DNA of 64,000 nt from Ignavibacteriales bacterium (GCA_026390795.1 JAPLFG010000004.1:186001-250000); one strand, 5' to 3'. Counted from the first letter of the stretch, positions 54,246-64,000 are shown. The notes: generated by a model not told the origin, from the sequence alone. Numbers and translations: made by a program.

Positions 54246-54995
54246 ATGAAAAAATATGATGGCAAATCTCCGGAAGAAGTAATGAAGTTAGTTACTGTTG
54301 AAATTATTAAAAGAGCAATTTCACTCGGTAATAAGAAACACAGATCAGTATTCATAAGCAAGACATCCGGCGGGAAAGGGACGGATGTTAATACTCTCAA
54401 TCCAAGCACAATCGAAGGAAGAGAAAATCTAGAAAAATATCTAACACCTGTGCGAAGATTTTATACATTTAGCGGTTTGGGTTCACCGGAAGAAAGAGGT
54501 TCGATTAGTTGGAGAGTACTCAATCTTCCTTTTTTTCGAAGGATGCTTTTAGTATTTCAAGTTGCAGTTTCAATTTTCTTAAAAGGAAGTCCCGCCAAAA
54601 ATAAATTATATCGATGGATGGGTGCGCACATCGGTAAAGGAGCCGAAATAATGCAAATGGTTTGGCTCGATCATTTCCGTCCTGAACTTATTTTTATTGG
54701 CGAGAATACTTTACTTGGTGCGTTCACGCAACTTACAGTTCATGCATACGAAGGATCCGGAAAATTCCGTTACGGATTAATCGAAATCGGCAACAACTGT
54801 GTAATTGGAGCCGGCACGGGTATGGGACCGATTCAAATTGAGGACAATGTTAGAACCTTACCGGGTACAACATTGTCGCCTTATTTTTCAAAAATAAAAT
54901 CCGGATCAATCATCGGATGGGATCCACCGAATGTTAAAGAGATAAAAGTAGAGAACTTGAAGAATCAAGATTCATCAATAAATGACTCGCTATAA
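54246..54995 (+). CDS. Hexapeptide-repeat (left-handed beta-helix) protein
   Basis: 249 residues. The N-terminal half is helical. The C-terminal half (about 125-235) has hexapeptide turns of the left-handed beta-helix: MGAHIGKGAEIM, LIFIGENTLLGAF, LIEIGNNCVIGAGTGMG, IQIEDNVRTLPGT. Such proteins are mostly acyl- or acetyltransferases working as trimers; a catalytic His could be His in LTVHAYEG near 162. Substrate unknown. Upstream lipoprotein and downstream S46 peptidase are on the same strand, with spacing of 47 and 110 bp. Confidence 0.75.
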   Translation: MKKYDGKSPEEVMKLVTVEIIKRAISLGNKKHRSVFISKTSGGKGTDVNTLNPSTIEGRENLEKYLTPVRRFYTFSGLGSPEERGSISWRVLNLPFFRRMLLVFQVAVSIFLKGSPAKNKLYRWMGAHIGKGAEIMQMVWLDHFRPELIFIGENTLLGAFTQLTVHAYEGSGKFRYGLIEIGNNCVIGAGTGMGPIQIEDNVRTLPGTTLSPYFSKIKSGSIIGWDPPNVKEIKVENLKNQDSSINDSL

Positions 54996-55105
54996 TTCTT
55001 TTTAAGTAAAGAGTTTCATTAAAAACCAACCTTTCATTTGACAAATACGTCTAAACTTCGCCGGAGTTTTTTCACTAAAACATCTTATAAAATAGGGAGC
55101 CATCT

Positions 55106-57253
55106 ATGAAAAAAATTTTAATGATCATTCTTCTTTCCCTCCTATTTATTGTTAATTCATTTGCTCAGGAAGGAATGTGGTTACTCAATCAACTCGATAA
55201 ACTTAATCTGAAAGAAAAAGGTTTGAAAATCGAGGTGAGCGATATTTATAGCAAAGATAAACCCTCACTCTATAACGCGATAGTACAATTAGGAGGCGGT
55301 ACTGCATCCTTTGTATCATCTGAAGGATTACTTGTAACAAATCATCATGTTGCTTTTACCGCTATCCAGCGTTCATCCAATGTGAATAGCGATTATTTAA
55401 CTAATGGATTTCTGGCTAAAAATTATTCCGAAGAGATTAAAGCACCGGGTTATGTAGCCCAATTGCTTACTGAAATGAGAGAAGTTACTTCAGAAATTTT
55501 GGGAGTAACAAAAAATATTACCGAGCCAATCGAAAAAGATAAAGCAATAAATAAAAAAATTGCTGCTCTAACAGAATCAGTCCGAAATGGTAGAGATGAT
55601 ATAAACGCTGTTATATCGGAAATGTACAACGGCAAACAGTATTTTCTTTTTGTATATAAATTATTTAAAGATATTAGAATTGTGTACGCACCGCCGGAAT
55701 CAATTGGCAATTATGGTGGTGAAATAGATAATTGGATGTGGCCGCGTCATACAGGAGATTTTTCATTCATGCGTGTTTATGTTGCACCAGACGGATCGGG
55801 AAAAGAATATGCCTCAGAAAACGTTCCCTACAAACCAAAAATTTGGCTCAAAGTTGCAAAAGAAAATTTGAAAGATGGGGATTTTACATTCGTTATTGGC
55901 TTCCCGGGATTTACCACACGCTACAGATCATCCACGTCCGTTGACTATAACCAAAATTTCAACTACCCGTTTACGATTAAAAATTTTAAAGAAATAATTG
56001 AATTATTGGATAGCGTCACTAAAAACGATCATGCGGGTGAACTTAAAGTTGCGAGTCTTAAAAAAGGATTGGCAAATACTATGAAAAATTTTGAAGGAAA
56101 AGTCAGCGGTATGAAGAAAACAAATTTCCTTCAGAAGAAAATCGATTTTGAGAAAGAATTCATGACCTGGGTAAATAGTAACCCAGCTCGTAAAGTGAAG
56201 TATGGAGATATACTTATTAGAGAGAAAGAACAATACAAACTTATCTCCGGCACAAGAGAAAGAGATAATGTACTAGGCGTTCTAACAGGACTTGCCGGAA
56301 CCCAGTTGAGAGTTGCTTCATTAATTTATAACACTGTTAAGGAGATGGAATTACCGGAAAATGAAAGACAACCGGGATTCACAGACAAACTTGTAGAACG
56401 AATTATTGATGGATTACAATATACTTATTCAAATTATTATGAACCTGCCGATAAAGCGTTAACAGTACGCGGCTTAAAAATGGCAAATGATCTTAAACAA
56501 GATCAACGAATTCAACCAATGGAATTTATCTTCAGCGATAAATCAAAACCTATCGAGCAATTTGTTGAAGAGGCGTTCAACTCATCCAAGTTGAACGATC
56601 TTGAATATGCGAAGACACTTTTTAAAAAATCCACAAAAGAACTTGAAGCAATCAATGATCCATTTATTAAGATTGCATCAAATATTGATCCTTTGCTGAG
56701 GAAAATTCAGGCAACAAATCAGCTCTTTGGCGCTAATGTTACCGAATTAAGAAAAATTTATTTAGATGCTCTGTATGATTGGAAAGGGACGGGAATGTAT
56801 CCCGATGCAAACGGAACAATGAGGTTTACTAGTGGAAATGTCAGAGGATATAGGCCTGCCGATGCTGTATGGTATTTTCCATTTACGACTTTAACAGGTG
56901 TTATTGAGAAAAATACAAATGAAGAACCATTCAATGTACCTCAGAAATTAATTGATATCAGAAACAATAAAGATTTTGGTAGATGGATTAATCCGGACTT
57001 GAAAGATGTTCCGGTAGCGTTTACCCATCAAGTTGATATAACCGGTGGAAATAGCGGCAGTCCTGTTCTAAATGCGAAAGGAGAAATTGCAGGGATAGTT
57101 TTCGATGGGAACTACGAAGCCATGATTAGCGATTGGCAATATGATTTTGATTTGCAGCGCTGCATTTCTGTTGATATACATTATGTTTTATTTATTACAG
57201 AAAAATTTGGCAATGCCGGATTCATTCTTGATGAAATGGGAGTGAGCAGATAA
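55106..57253 (+). CDS. S46-family dipeptidyl-peptidase (DPP7/DPP11 type)
   Basis: 715 residues. The signal peptide (KKILMIILLSLLFIVNSFA) is cleaved near residue 20. Chymotrypsin-like catalytic residues: His in VTNHHVAF at about 81, Asp probably in the GEIDNWMWPRHTGDF block near 207-221 (typical for the family), Ser in GGNSGSPVL near 650. The residue in the position that separates DPP7 from DPP11 appears to be Gly (FDGNYEAM) rather than Arg, which points to hydrophobic P1 specificity (inference from known family data). It removes dipeptides from oligopeptides in the periplasm for amino-acid catabolism. The gene ends with a strong terminator at 57271. Confidence 0.93.
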   Translation: MKKILMIILLSLLFIVNSFAQEGMWLLNQLDKLNLKEKGLKIEVSDIYSKDKPSLYNAIVQLGGGTASFVSSEGLLVTNHHVAFTAIQRSSNVNSDYLTNGFLAKNYSEEIKAPGYVAQLLTEMREVTSEILGVTKNITEPIEKDKAINKKIAALTESVRNGRDDINAVISEMYNGKQYFLFVYKLFKDIRIVYAPPESIGNYGGEIDNWMWPRHTGDFSFMRVYVAPDGSGKEYASENVPYKPKIWLKVAKENLKDGDFTFVIGFPGFTTRYRSSTSVDYNQNFNYPFTIKNFKEIIELLDSVTKNDHAGELKVASLKKGLANTMKNFEGKVSGMKKTNFLQKKIDFEKEFMTWVNSNPARKVKYGDILIREKEQYKLISGTRERDNVLGVLTGLAGTQLRVASLIYNTVKEMELPENERQPGFTDKLVERIIDGLQYTYSNYYEPADKALTVRGLKMANDLKQDQRIQPMEFIFSDKSKPIEQFVEEAFNSSKLNDLEYAKTLFKKSTKELEAINDPFIKIASNIDPLLRKIQATNQLFGANVTELRKIYLDALYDWKGTGMYPDANGTMRFTSGNVRGYRPADAVWYFPFTTLTGVIEKNTNEEPFNVPQKLIDIRNNKDFGRWINPDLKDVPVAFTHQVDITGGNSGSPVLNAKGEIAGIVFDGNYEAMISDWQYDFDLQRCISVDIHYVLFITEKFGNAGFILDEMGVSR

Positions 57254-57270
57254 TATTTTGATTTCAATTA

Positions 57271-57303
57271 AAGGCAGACATTATGTGTCTGCCTTTTTTT
57301 TAT
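57271..57303 (+). terminator. Intrinsic terminator of the S46 peptidase gene
   Basis: AAGGCAGACA pairs with TGTCTGCCTT around TTATG, followed by an eight-T tract. The stem is identical to that at 53283-53308. Confidence 0.93.
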
Positions 57304-57401
57304 ACTATTGACAAGCTAACAAACTAAAGTTATGTTGCTCACAATTAAAGTTGTCAAAGAAAAATGATAATTGTTTATTCAGCCATTAAAGAATTAAGCA
57401 G

Positions 57402-58979
57402 ATGAAAGAGGAAAAGCAGTCGTTTGATTTTGATTATATAATAATCGGTTCCGGTTTTGGCGGTTCTGTTTCGGCACTCCGGTTATCAGAAAAGGGTTAC
57501 AAAGTTCTTGTAATAGAAAAAGGAAAATGGTTTCGTGCAGAAGATTTTCCAAAATCCAACTGGAATGTGAAAAAATGGATTTGGCTTCCGACTTTCAAAT
57601 TTTTTGGATTGTTTAAGATAACACTTTTCAAAAATGTTACTGTTCTTTCAGGTGTCGGTGTTGGCGGCGGATCACTTGTTTATGCAAATACATTACCGGT
57701 TCCAAAATCTGATTTTTTTACAGCCGAAAGCTGGGCACATTTAGCAGATTGGAAAAATGAATTAAAAGATTTTTATCCAGTCGCATTGAAGATGCTCGGT
57801 GCATCTCAAAATCCACGTTTGGAAAAAGGCGATCTCGCACTTAAAGAACTTGCAAAAAAAATTGGCAAGCTGGATGAGTTTGAAGCTACAGAAGTAGCGG
57901 TATTTTTCGGTGAACCTAATAAAATTGTACCAGACCCATACTTTGAAGGGAAAGGGCCGGACAGATCCGGCTGTACTTTTTGCGGCGGCTGTATGGTCGG
58001 CTGCCGTTTCAATGCAAAGAACACTCTCGATAAGAATTATCTATACTTCGCTCAAAAGAATGGAGTAAAAATTAAAGCTGAGTCGGAAGTGTATGATGTT
58101 CTCCCGCTCGATTCCAAAAACGGATCGACCGGCTACAAGGTAATGTGGAAGAGATCAACATCATTCATAAAAACAAAAGGCGAATTTACATCACGCGGAA
58201 TTATTTTTGCCGGGGGTGTACTGGGTACGATAAAACTTTTGTTAAAATTGAAACGTACTTCCCTACCAAATATTTCAGATAAACTTGGCTCGGGTATTAG
58301 AACTAATTCCGAAAGCCTAATTGGCGTCACGACTTTTGACAAGGATGCCGCATTTTCAGACGGTGTGGCGATCGGTTCGATTCTTCATACAGATCAGTAT
58401 AGTCATCTGGAACCGGTTCGTTATCCGGCAGGCTCCGGATTCTGGAGAATTCTTATGTCTCCGCTCGCTCATGGTAAAAATATTTTTATTCGGCTGGTAA
58501 AAGTAATCTTCGATATAATTTCCCATCCGGTAAAGAATTTTAGAATTTATTTTGTAAGTGATTGGGCAAAGAAAACACAAATCCTTTTATTTATGAGAAC
58601 TATTGATTCAACACTTCATTTTAGAAAAGGAATTTTCGGAATGAAATCCTATATCGAAAAAGGACAAGGACCAACAGCATTCATTCCCGAAGCAAAAACA
58701 TTATCTGATCAGTACGCACAAATTGTAAACGGGAAGACCACAGTGCTTTTATCTGAAACAGCATTAGGAATTCCAACAACGGCACATATTCTAGGCGGTG
58801 CTGTAATGGGAAAAAATAATTCCGAAGGAGTAATTGATAAAGACAATAATGTTTTTGGTTATGAAAACATGCTCATTTGTGACGGCTCGATGATAAGCGC
58901 TAATCCGGGCGTGAATCCTTCTCTTACAATTACAGCTTTATCAGAAAGAGCAATGAGTAAAATCAAAAAAAACAATTAA
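57402..58979 (+). CDS. GMC-type FAD oxidoreductase (cholesterol oxidase-like)
   Basis: 525 residues. The FAD-binding dinucleotide fold begins IIIGSGFGGSVSALRL (GxGxxG at 16-21), followed by VIEKG near 43 and GVGVGGGSLVYANT near 88. The C-terminal block HILGGAVMG near 460 and NPGVNPSLTITAL near 505 complete the GMC pattern. A Cys-rich patch SGCTFCGGCMVGC near 188-200 looks like the segment in cholesterol oxidase/GMC proteins of soil bacteria that may hold a metal or stabilise the fold. No signal peptide. Substrate probably a sterol or alcohol; not provable. Confidence 0.88.
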   Translation: MKEEKQSFDFDYIIIGSGFGGSVSALRLSEKGYKVLVIEKGKWFRAEDFPKSNWNVKKWIWLPTFKFFGLFKITLFKNVTVLSGVGVGGGSLVYANTLPVPKSDFFTAESWAHLADWKNELKDFYPVALKMLGASQNPRLEKGDLALKELAKKIGKLDEFEATEVAVFFGEPNKIVPDPYFEGKGPDRSGCTFCGGCMVGCRFNAKNTLDKNYLYFAQKNGVKIKAESEVYDVLPLDSKNGSTGYKVMWKRSTSFIKTKGEFTSRGIIFAGGVLGTIKLLLKLKRTSLPNISDKLGSGIRTNSESLIGVTTFDKDAAFSDGVAIGSILHTDQYSHLEPVRYPAGSGFWRILMSPLAHGKNIFIRLVKVIFDIISHPVKNFRIYFVSDWAKKTQILLFMRTIDSTLHFRKGIFGMKSYIEKGQGPTAFIPEAKTLSDQYAQIVNGKTTVLLSETALGIPTTAHILGGAVMGKNNSEGVIDKDNNVFGYENMLICDGSMISANPGVNPSLTITALSERAMSKIKKNN

Positions 58980-59108
58980 TAATTATGGATCAGACTTCTT
59001 TCTGAACCGGGTTTATTTTTTGTTGGCGCTTCAATTTGTATCTCGCAAAAAAACGTCTGCATTTTACAATGAGTTTTTTTTACTCTCATCACTAAGTTAT
59101 AAATCGAT

Positions 59109-61346
59109 TTATATTCCGAATAGGTATTGTATTTTAACAAAGTATTGCTGATCCACATTTTTAATTCCGTAAGTACCTTCGTAATTCAGATAATCGCTTG
59201 TGGCGCCGGCATAAAATGTTGTGAACGCACTCAATTTATAACTGAATAACGGATAGACTTGATATGCTTTGGCAAAAGAATCGTACTGCAAAATTGTACG
59301 GAAGAAAAATTCCGGATTAAATTGATAAACTAGGACCGCGCGGTAAATATTTCCATCATAAAAAAGTTCTTTGGTCGCTTCGCTTGAAAGTCTGGCACGC
59401 GCATAATCAAAAGAAAGATTTAATTGTGAAGTTGGTTTAAGAGTAAGCGAGACATCAAGGTTATGTCCGACTCCCATCTCTGGAGAATCTGAACGGTATA
59501 TAAATTTTCCGAACGAACTACTTATTGAAAGTGCTATTTCGTTGATTGGACGCGAATTGATATTAACATTAAAACGATGTATTCCGTAAAACCATATCCC
59601 GTGGAAATTTTCATCGTTCACTAATAAATAACTTGCATTTAGATTGGTCTGCCCTTTTAATGTTAAAGAAGAATACGTTTGAATAAACTGTTCTTTTTTT
59701 ACTCCATAAAAATCGGAACGCATCTCGGAATTAAAGCCGAGAGATCCAAAATCTATGAATGAACCGGTAGGATAAAAATCATATTCGTGACCCATATAAA
59801 CTTGCCTGTAACCATTCTGGTCAAACAAACCGTTGTATGTTTGATATGTAGGAGAAAAGTTGTTAAACGTCAGATTGAAATTATAATTTCTTGACGAATG
59901 CGAAAGATTCAGGTGAATACCGTTTCCCGAATACTCTTCTCCGTTGAATGCGGCATTAAAAGATGTACGGCCGAATTGCCGTGTGGAATTGAGAGCATCC
60001 AGATCATTCAATTCTTTTGTTTGAGATAAAAAGCCTTCACCCGAGAAGTACCAGTTTTCCCAAAATTTATAATTCCAGTCAATACCAAGGACATAATTGT
60101 GTCCTCCGGATAAATCTCTAGTCATCATCTGCGTTCCGATATATGATTCATTGCCAATGTCATAACGGAGTCTGCCGATGTTTGCCAATGATTTTAAATG
60201 TGTACCGACAGTATTGCTTCTCTCTTCACCTGGAATTACAAAAACAGTATTTCTATCGTATGCAGTCATAAAGATATAAGAGAGCGAACCGCTCTTTCCA
60301 TTTATACGTGCAGCAGCAAGCGGATCATTAATAGATCTTGAGTAATACATAGAGTTCATTAATAGTTCTCTGCCAATCAAAAAGAATGGGCGCTTCTCAG
60401 GATACGAAAGTGCAAACGTAGTATTCACACTTATCTGGGCGGCATCAGATTCAATTTGACTAAAATCCGGATTAAGTACAGCATCGAGAGAAAAATCCGG
60501 ACTAGGAGAATATTTTATACCACCGCCAATGCGGCTTTGAAACGAATCAAATTTAATTCCTGCATTCGGATTATCCGGATCGGATAACTTTCCTAATTCC
60601 TGACCCATCGCATAAGGTAGAAGTTCAATTGAACTACCTTGATGAATATTTTTAAGACCATCTAAATAACCGGCTTGAGACATTATTCCGGGAATGTTTC
60701 TATCAAATGGAACCCATGAAAGTTGTGTACGGCTTGCTCTTGGAATGGTGCGTAGAACATTAATACGCCAATTTTGTACATCGGTATTCGGAAAGCTTAG
60801 ACTTGAGAAAGGGATTGCCATTTCTGCGGTCCAGCCTTTGCCATTTCGAGATGCTTTGGCAAACCAGATCCAATCAAGACTTGAATCCTCATTATTTAGG
60901 ATGGCGCCAAGATCACCTTGTATACCATACGGGTTCACAACAAATTCATATGATTTCTGATAATCGCCGTATGTATCAATACCAACAAAAACCCAATCAT
61001 CTTGATACATTTTATCCCTTTCGGAAATATTTGCTCTTATTTGTTCCGGATTAGTATCGAAGCATTGAAAACCGAAATAAATATATTTGTCATCATAGAG
61101 TGCTCTTACAATTGTCTTTTGTGGGGCTGGAGTGTTATCTCCTGGTGTTACTTCGTAATTTATTTCTATCGGTTTAGCATTAAGCCAAACCGGATTATCA
61201 AGTTTTCCATCAATTTCAAATGCTTTATCTAAACGGAAAGCCTCCATAACTGGCTTAGAAACATTAGTCTCGGCTTGACCAAACGCAGAAGAAAACATGA
61301 ATATTAAATGTAGAAAGAGAATTTTAGAAATAAATTTTTCACCCAT
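59109..61346 (-). CDS. CBM9/DUF5916 outer-surface protein
   Basis: 745 residues. The start is ATG 61344-61346 with CGGAGT eight bases upstream, which places the signal peptide (KFISKILFLHLIFMFSSAFG) correctly; an ATG at 61400 has none. The N-terminal CBM9-like beta-sandwich (about 25-220, FEIDGKLDNPVWLNAK, then KYIYFGFQCFD) is followed by a long DUF5916-type beta-rich domain. It ends in a short aromatic terminus (QYLFGI), typical of outer-membrane barrels. Probably outer-membrane located and tied to glycan or substrate binding. Single gene. Confidence 0.85.
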   Translation of the reverse strand: MGEKFISKILFLHLIFMFSSAFGQAETNVSKPVMEAFRLDKAFEIDGKLDNPVWLNAKPIEINYEVTPGDNTPAPQKTIVRALYDDKYIYFGFQCFDTNPEQIRANISERDKMYQDDWVFVGIDTYGDYQKSYEFVVNPYGIQGDLGAILNNEDSSLDWIWFAKASRNGKGWTAEMAIPFSSLSFPNTDVQNWRINVLRTIPRASRTQLSWVPFDRNIPGIMSQAGYLDGLKNIHQGSSIELLPYAMGQELGKLSDPDNPNAGIKFDSFQSRIGGGIKYSPSPDFSLDAVLNPDFSQIESDAAQISVNTTFALSYPEKRPFFLIGRELLMNSMYYSRSINDPLAAARINGKSGSLSYIFMTAYDRNTVFVIPGEERSNTVGTHLKSLANIGRLRYDIGNESYIGTQMMTRDLSGGHNYVLGIDWNYKFWENWYFSGEGFLSQTKELNDLDALNSTRQFGRTSFNAAFNGEEYSGNGIHLNLSHSSRNYNFNLTFNNFSPTYQTYNGLFDQNGYRQVYMGHEYDFYPTGSFIDFGSLGFNSEMRSDFYGVKKEQFIQTYSSLTLKGQTNLNASYLLVNDENFHGIWFYGIHRFNVNINSRPINEIALSISSSFGKFIYRSDSPEMGVGHNLDVSLTLKPTSQLNLSFDYARARLSSEATKELFYDGNIYRAVLVYQFNPEFFFRTILQYDSFAKAYQVYPLFSYKLSAFTTFYAGATSDYLNYEGTYGIKNVDQQYFVKIQYLFGI

Positions 61347-61527
61347 AGAAATACTCCGATTAGAGGTTATAGCCGTAAATGATTTACACATATGACGCAC
61401 AACCCGGCAAAAAGGTTGGCTTGTAATCTTATTTTTCGAAAGAAAAAAGTTTGAATAATGATGTAAATATTTTGGGATTTACCTATGATAGACTGCAGTC
61501 AATACATTTCCACTAAATAGATAGATA

Positions 61528-63414
61528 TTATGAAAGAAGATTTTTTAGGTTTTCAAGTTCTTCCCATCTCACAAACAACCGTTTTACATTCGCTTTAGCT
61601 TTTTCAAGCTGCTCTGAGAGTTCGCTTGTTTGTGTTGCATACTTTTGATAAAAATCGGGTGAAGAAAATATTTTTTCAATTCTTTCCACTTCTGTTTCAG
61701 CTTTCAGAATATCATCTTCAATTGTTTCTAACTCTTTAGCTTCTTTCCATGTTAACTTTTTTATCTTCGGCTTAATACGAACAACTTCTTTTTTCTCCTT
61801 TGTTACCGTTTCAACATCATTTTTAAACCGTGCCTTCCTCTTTTCGATATAATAATCATAATTGCCTTCACTGAAATAAATTTCTCCATTATCTTCGAAC
61901 GCAAGGATACCGTTACAAACACGGTTTAGAAAATACCTATCATGGCTTACTACAACAACACAACCGTCAAAAGCAATTAGCGCTTCTTCAAGAACACGTA
62001 ATGTCGGAAGGTCAAGATCATTGGTAGGTTCATCGAGGAGTAAAAAATTTCCTCCATTCTTCAAAATTCTTGCAAGAGTCAATCTACTTTTCTCACCGCC
62101 GGATAATCTTCCTACCAGAGTGTTAATCCTATCGTCTTCAAACAGAAAGCGGCGTAAATATGTCCATACACTAATCTCGCTTTTACCAAACTTAATTGAC
62201 TCACTCCCTTCTCCTATTGCTTGAATGACTGAATCCTCATCATTTAGTAGAAGGCGAGCTTGATCGATATAGTTGAACTCGGTTTTTTCACCGAAATCAA
62301 TTTTCCCCGATGTAGGAGAGAGTTTTCCTAAAATGATTTTGAGAAGTGTAGTTTTGCCAACTCCGTTCTTACCAACAATTCCAAGTTTTCTTCCGGGCTC
62401 AAAATTGAAACTGAGTCCTTCAAAAAGATTTTTATCACCGATCTTAATACCGATATTTTTCAATTCTGCGACTTTATTTCCTAATTTTTCTGCCGGAGGA
62501 ATTATCATTTCAACATCTAACTCAACTTCGGTATTCTGCTGGGAAGCAACTTCATAATATGTATCGAGACGGCTCTTGGCTTTTGTTCTCCGTGCCCTCG
62601 GTCCGCGTCGAACCCAATCAAGTTCCCGGCGTAAAAAATTCTGGCGCTTTCGCTCTTCAATTTCTTTTACTGTTTGTCTTTCAGATTTATTGATCAAGTA
62701 ATCGGTATAATTTCCTTGATGCGAGAAAAAGACACCTAAAGATAACTCAACAATTCTGTTAGCAATTCGGTCTAAGAAGTAACGATCGTGAGTTACGAAT
62801 ATGCATGTACCTTTATAATCAGCGAGAAAATTTTCGATCCATTCAATCGAATCTGTATCAAGATGATTTGTTGGTTCATCCAGAATCAGCAGATCGGGCT
62901 GCGATATTAAAGCTCGGCATAATGCAACTCTCCTCTTCTCACCGCCGGATAAAGTGGCTACATCTCTTTGAGGTTCGGGTGCATGTAATGATTTTATAAG
63001 TAGATCAATTTTCCGTTCGAGATTCCATCCGTCAATTTGTAAAATCTTTTCTTCAATAATATGCCGCTTAGGAGAATCATGATCAAGATTTTCATATTCT
63101 TCAATCAACTGAATAATACACTTGGCGCCGTCCAAAATATTTTCTTGTACGGTTCTAGTTTCATCAAGAGTAAATTCTTGTGACAGAAAACCAATAACTA
63201 GATCTTTCTTTTTGGCAACTTCGCCGGAATCAGATTGAATTACACCGGAAATAACTTTAAGGAATGTGGATTTGCCCGCTCCGTTTCTTCCCACAAGACC
63301 AATGCGGTCGCCTTCATGAACACTTAGTGATGCTTTATCAAGAATGATCTGTTCACCGTAGTGAACCTCTAGTTCCTTTGCAGTTAGTATTACCGGACTT
63401 ATATTATTTTCCAC
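61528..63414 (-). CDS. ABC-F family ATPase
   Basis: About 628 residues if the GTG at 63412-63414 is the start; the frame extends to TTG 63492, but without a ribosome site. Two ABC domains without membrane segments: Walker A GRNGAGKST and GKNGVGKTT, signatures LSGGEKRR and LSGGEKSR, Walker B LLILDEPTNHLD and LLLDEPTNDLD. The linker has the ABC-F basic arm, and the C-terminal coiled coil (about 560-628) resembles the Uup tail. It acts on the ribosome, not in transport. Which ABC-F branch is uncertain; Uup-like fits best. Confidence 0.92.
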   Translation of the reverse strand: MENNISPVILTAKELEVHYGEQIILDKASLSVHEGDRIGLVGRNGAGKSTFLKVISGVIQSDSGEVAKKKDLVIGFLSQEFTLDETRTVQENILDGAKCIIQLIEEYENLDHDSPKRHIIEEKILQIDGWNLERKIDLLIKSLHAPEPQRDVATLSGGEKRRVALCRALISQPDLLILDEPTNHLDTDSIEWIENFLADYKGTCIFVTHDRYFLDRIANRIVELSLGVFFSHQGNYTDYLINKSERQTVKEIEERKRQNFLRRELDWVRRGPRARRTKAKSRLDTYYEVASQQNTEVELDVEMIIPPAEKLGNKVAELKNIGIKIGDKNLFEGLSFNFEPGRKLGIVGKNGVGKTTLLKIILGKLSPTSGKIDFGEKTEFNYIDQARLLLNDEDSVIQAIGEGSESIKFGKSEISVWTYLRRFLFEDDRINTLVGRLSGGEKSRLTLARILKNGGNFLLLDEPTNDLDLPTLRVLEEALIAFDGCVVVVSHDRYFLNRVCNGILAFEDNGEIYFSEGNYDYYIEKRKARFKNDVETVTKEKKEVVRIKPKIKKLTWKEAKELETIEDDILKAETEVERIEKIFSSPDFYQKYATQTSELSEQLEKAKANVKRLFVRWEELENLKNLLS

Positions 63415-63527
63415 TAAAACTTTTTTATATGTGATTGGGGCTGCAAATATAAGAAATATAGAATTGTGGTCATTAATTGAAAGTGTTGGCAAATTCTGTT
63501 AGTTTGAATCAAAAAATTCCGGTCATT

Positions 63528-64000
63528 ATGAATTCAATCGAATGGACATTTCAACTAAGATTTATTGTTGCTCTTGCTTTGGGTTTACTAATCGGCTTAG
63601 AACGGGAAAGCAACAAAAGTAAGCACAAGGTTTTAATCCTTGGCGGTATTAGAACATTTCCAATAATAAGCATGCTTGGATTTGGCTGCGCATGGCTCTT
63701 TCAGTTGGGCGTTACTGCTATGCTTCCACTCGGGTTGTTAAGCATTTGCGCTCTGGCATCTATCTCATATTTTTCAAAAATACAAGCCGATCATTGGGGA
63801 GTAACAAGCGAGGTATCGGCTCTTCTAACATTCGTTATAGGCGCGTTAGCTTTGCTGGTTGATATTTGGGCTGCAATGGCATTAGGCATTATTAACACTA
63901 TGCTTCTTTCGGAAAAAGCGGGATTAGAAAACGTAGTTGAAAAACTTGACAAGTCGGAATTTACTGCCGTTTTGAAATTCCTTCTGGTTACTCTAATAAT
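63528..64000 (+). CDS. MgtC/DUF4010-type membrane protein (partial, runs off the window)
   Basis: Opens with ATG 63528 and stays open to the window end (157 codons). The first segment FIVALALGLLIGLERE is the hallmark of the MgtC/SapB N-terminal membrane family with DUF4010. GGIRTFPIISMLG and EVSALLTFVIGALALL follow. Probably a multi-span membrane protein of unknown transport. It is divergent from the ABC-F gene; start codons lie about 110 bp apart. Confidence 0.85.
   Translation, partial: MNSIEWTFQLRFIVALALGLLIGLERESNKSKHKVLILGGIRTFPIISMLGFGCAWLFQLGVTAMLPLGLLSICALASISYFSKIQADHWGVTSEVSALLTFVIGALALLVDIWAAMALGIINTMLLSEKAGLENVVEKLDKSEFTAVLKFLLVTLI

Noticed and set aside
1-64000. Insertion sequence or prophage
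   Set aside because: No transposase, integrase or phage structural gene could be seen on either strand.

Overview
This 64 kb window is AT-rich bacterial chromosome. The gene content suggests the Bacteroidota/Ignavibacteriota side of the tree, most likely an Ignavibacteria/Melioribacter-like heterotroph. The pointers are an S46 dipeptidyl-peptidase, a CBM9/DUF5916 outer-surface protein, a VPS10/BNR-type secreted propeller, large eukaryotic-like Ser/Thr kinases with TPR tails, and a dinB-dnaE cassette. This assignment is inference from gene content; no rRNA is present. No intact transposase, integrase, prophage or CRISPR array was seen. | Layout. 0.3-4.1 kb (+): an outer-membrane protein followed by a complete zinc/manganese ABC importer (binding protein, ATPase, permease), then tRNA-Ser(GCT) and a strong hairpin. 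4.3-15.4 kb (-): a signalling block with two membrane or soluble Ser/Thr kinases (one fused to a cyclase-like domain, an AAA ATPase and a TPR-rich tail), an FAD-linked sugar-lactone oxidase-like enzyme between them, and a GAF-SpoIIE phosphatase. A 207-bp relic at 4542-4748 fuses the start of a kinase to the end of the oxidase. 15.4-20.9 kb: small stress or secreted genes and an aminotransferase, set among intergenic tracts full of palindromic repeats. 20.9-23 kb: RecD2 helicase. | 23.2-34.7 kb: a surface-glycan or lipid-like cluster. It has GT4, GT9 and GT87-type glycosyltransferases, a flippase, two B12-type radical-SAM proteins, two methyltransferases and an amidohydrolase, mostly in one tightly packed minus-strand unit with start/stop overlaps. 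The cluster product cannot be named. | 35-39.7 kb: DNA polymerase IV with a DnaE-type polymerase III alpha cut into two open reading frames on opposite strands and on opposite sides of dinB, as an inversion would leave it. This is the most unusual locus in the window. 39.6-50.6 kb: a DUF72 protein, the BNR/VPS10 protein, two sensor histidine kinases, cold-shock protein, 5'-nucleotidase lipoprotein and a transglutaminase-like protein. 51.1-64 kb: BipA/TypA, a second cold-shock protein, a lipoprotein, a hexapeptide-repeat protein, an S46 peptidase, a GMC oxidoreductase, a DUF5916 protein, an ABC-F ATPase, and the start of an MgtC/DUF4010-type membrane protein running off the end. | Three degraded gene relics not long enough to be obvious as genes were found by reading intergenic DNA in all frames: the kinase::oxidase chimera (4542-4748), the start of a CoxS-like [2Fe-2S] subunit (about 40640-40790), and the start of a VIT/CCC1-like transporter (about 50664-50844).
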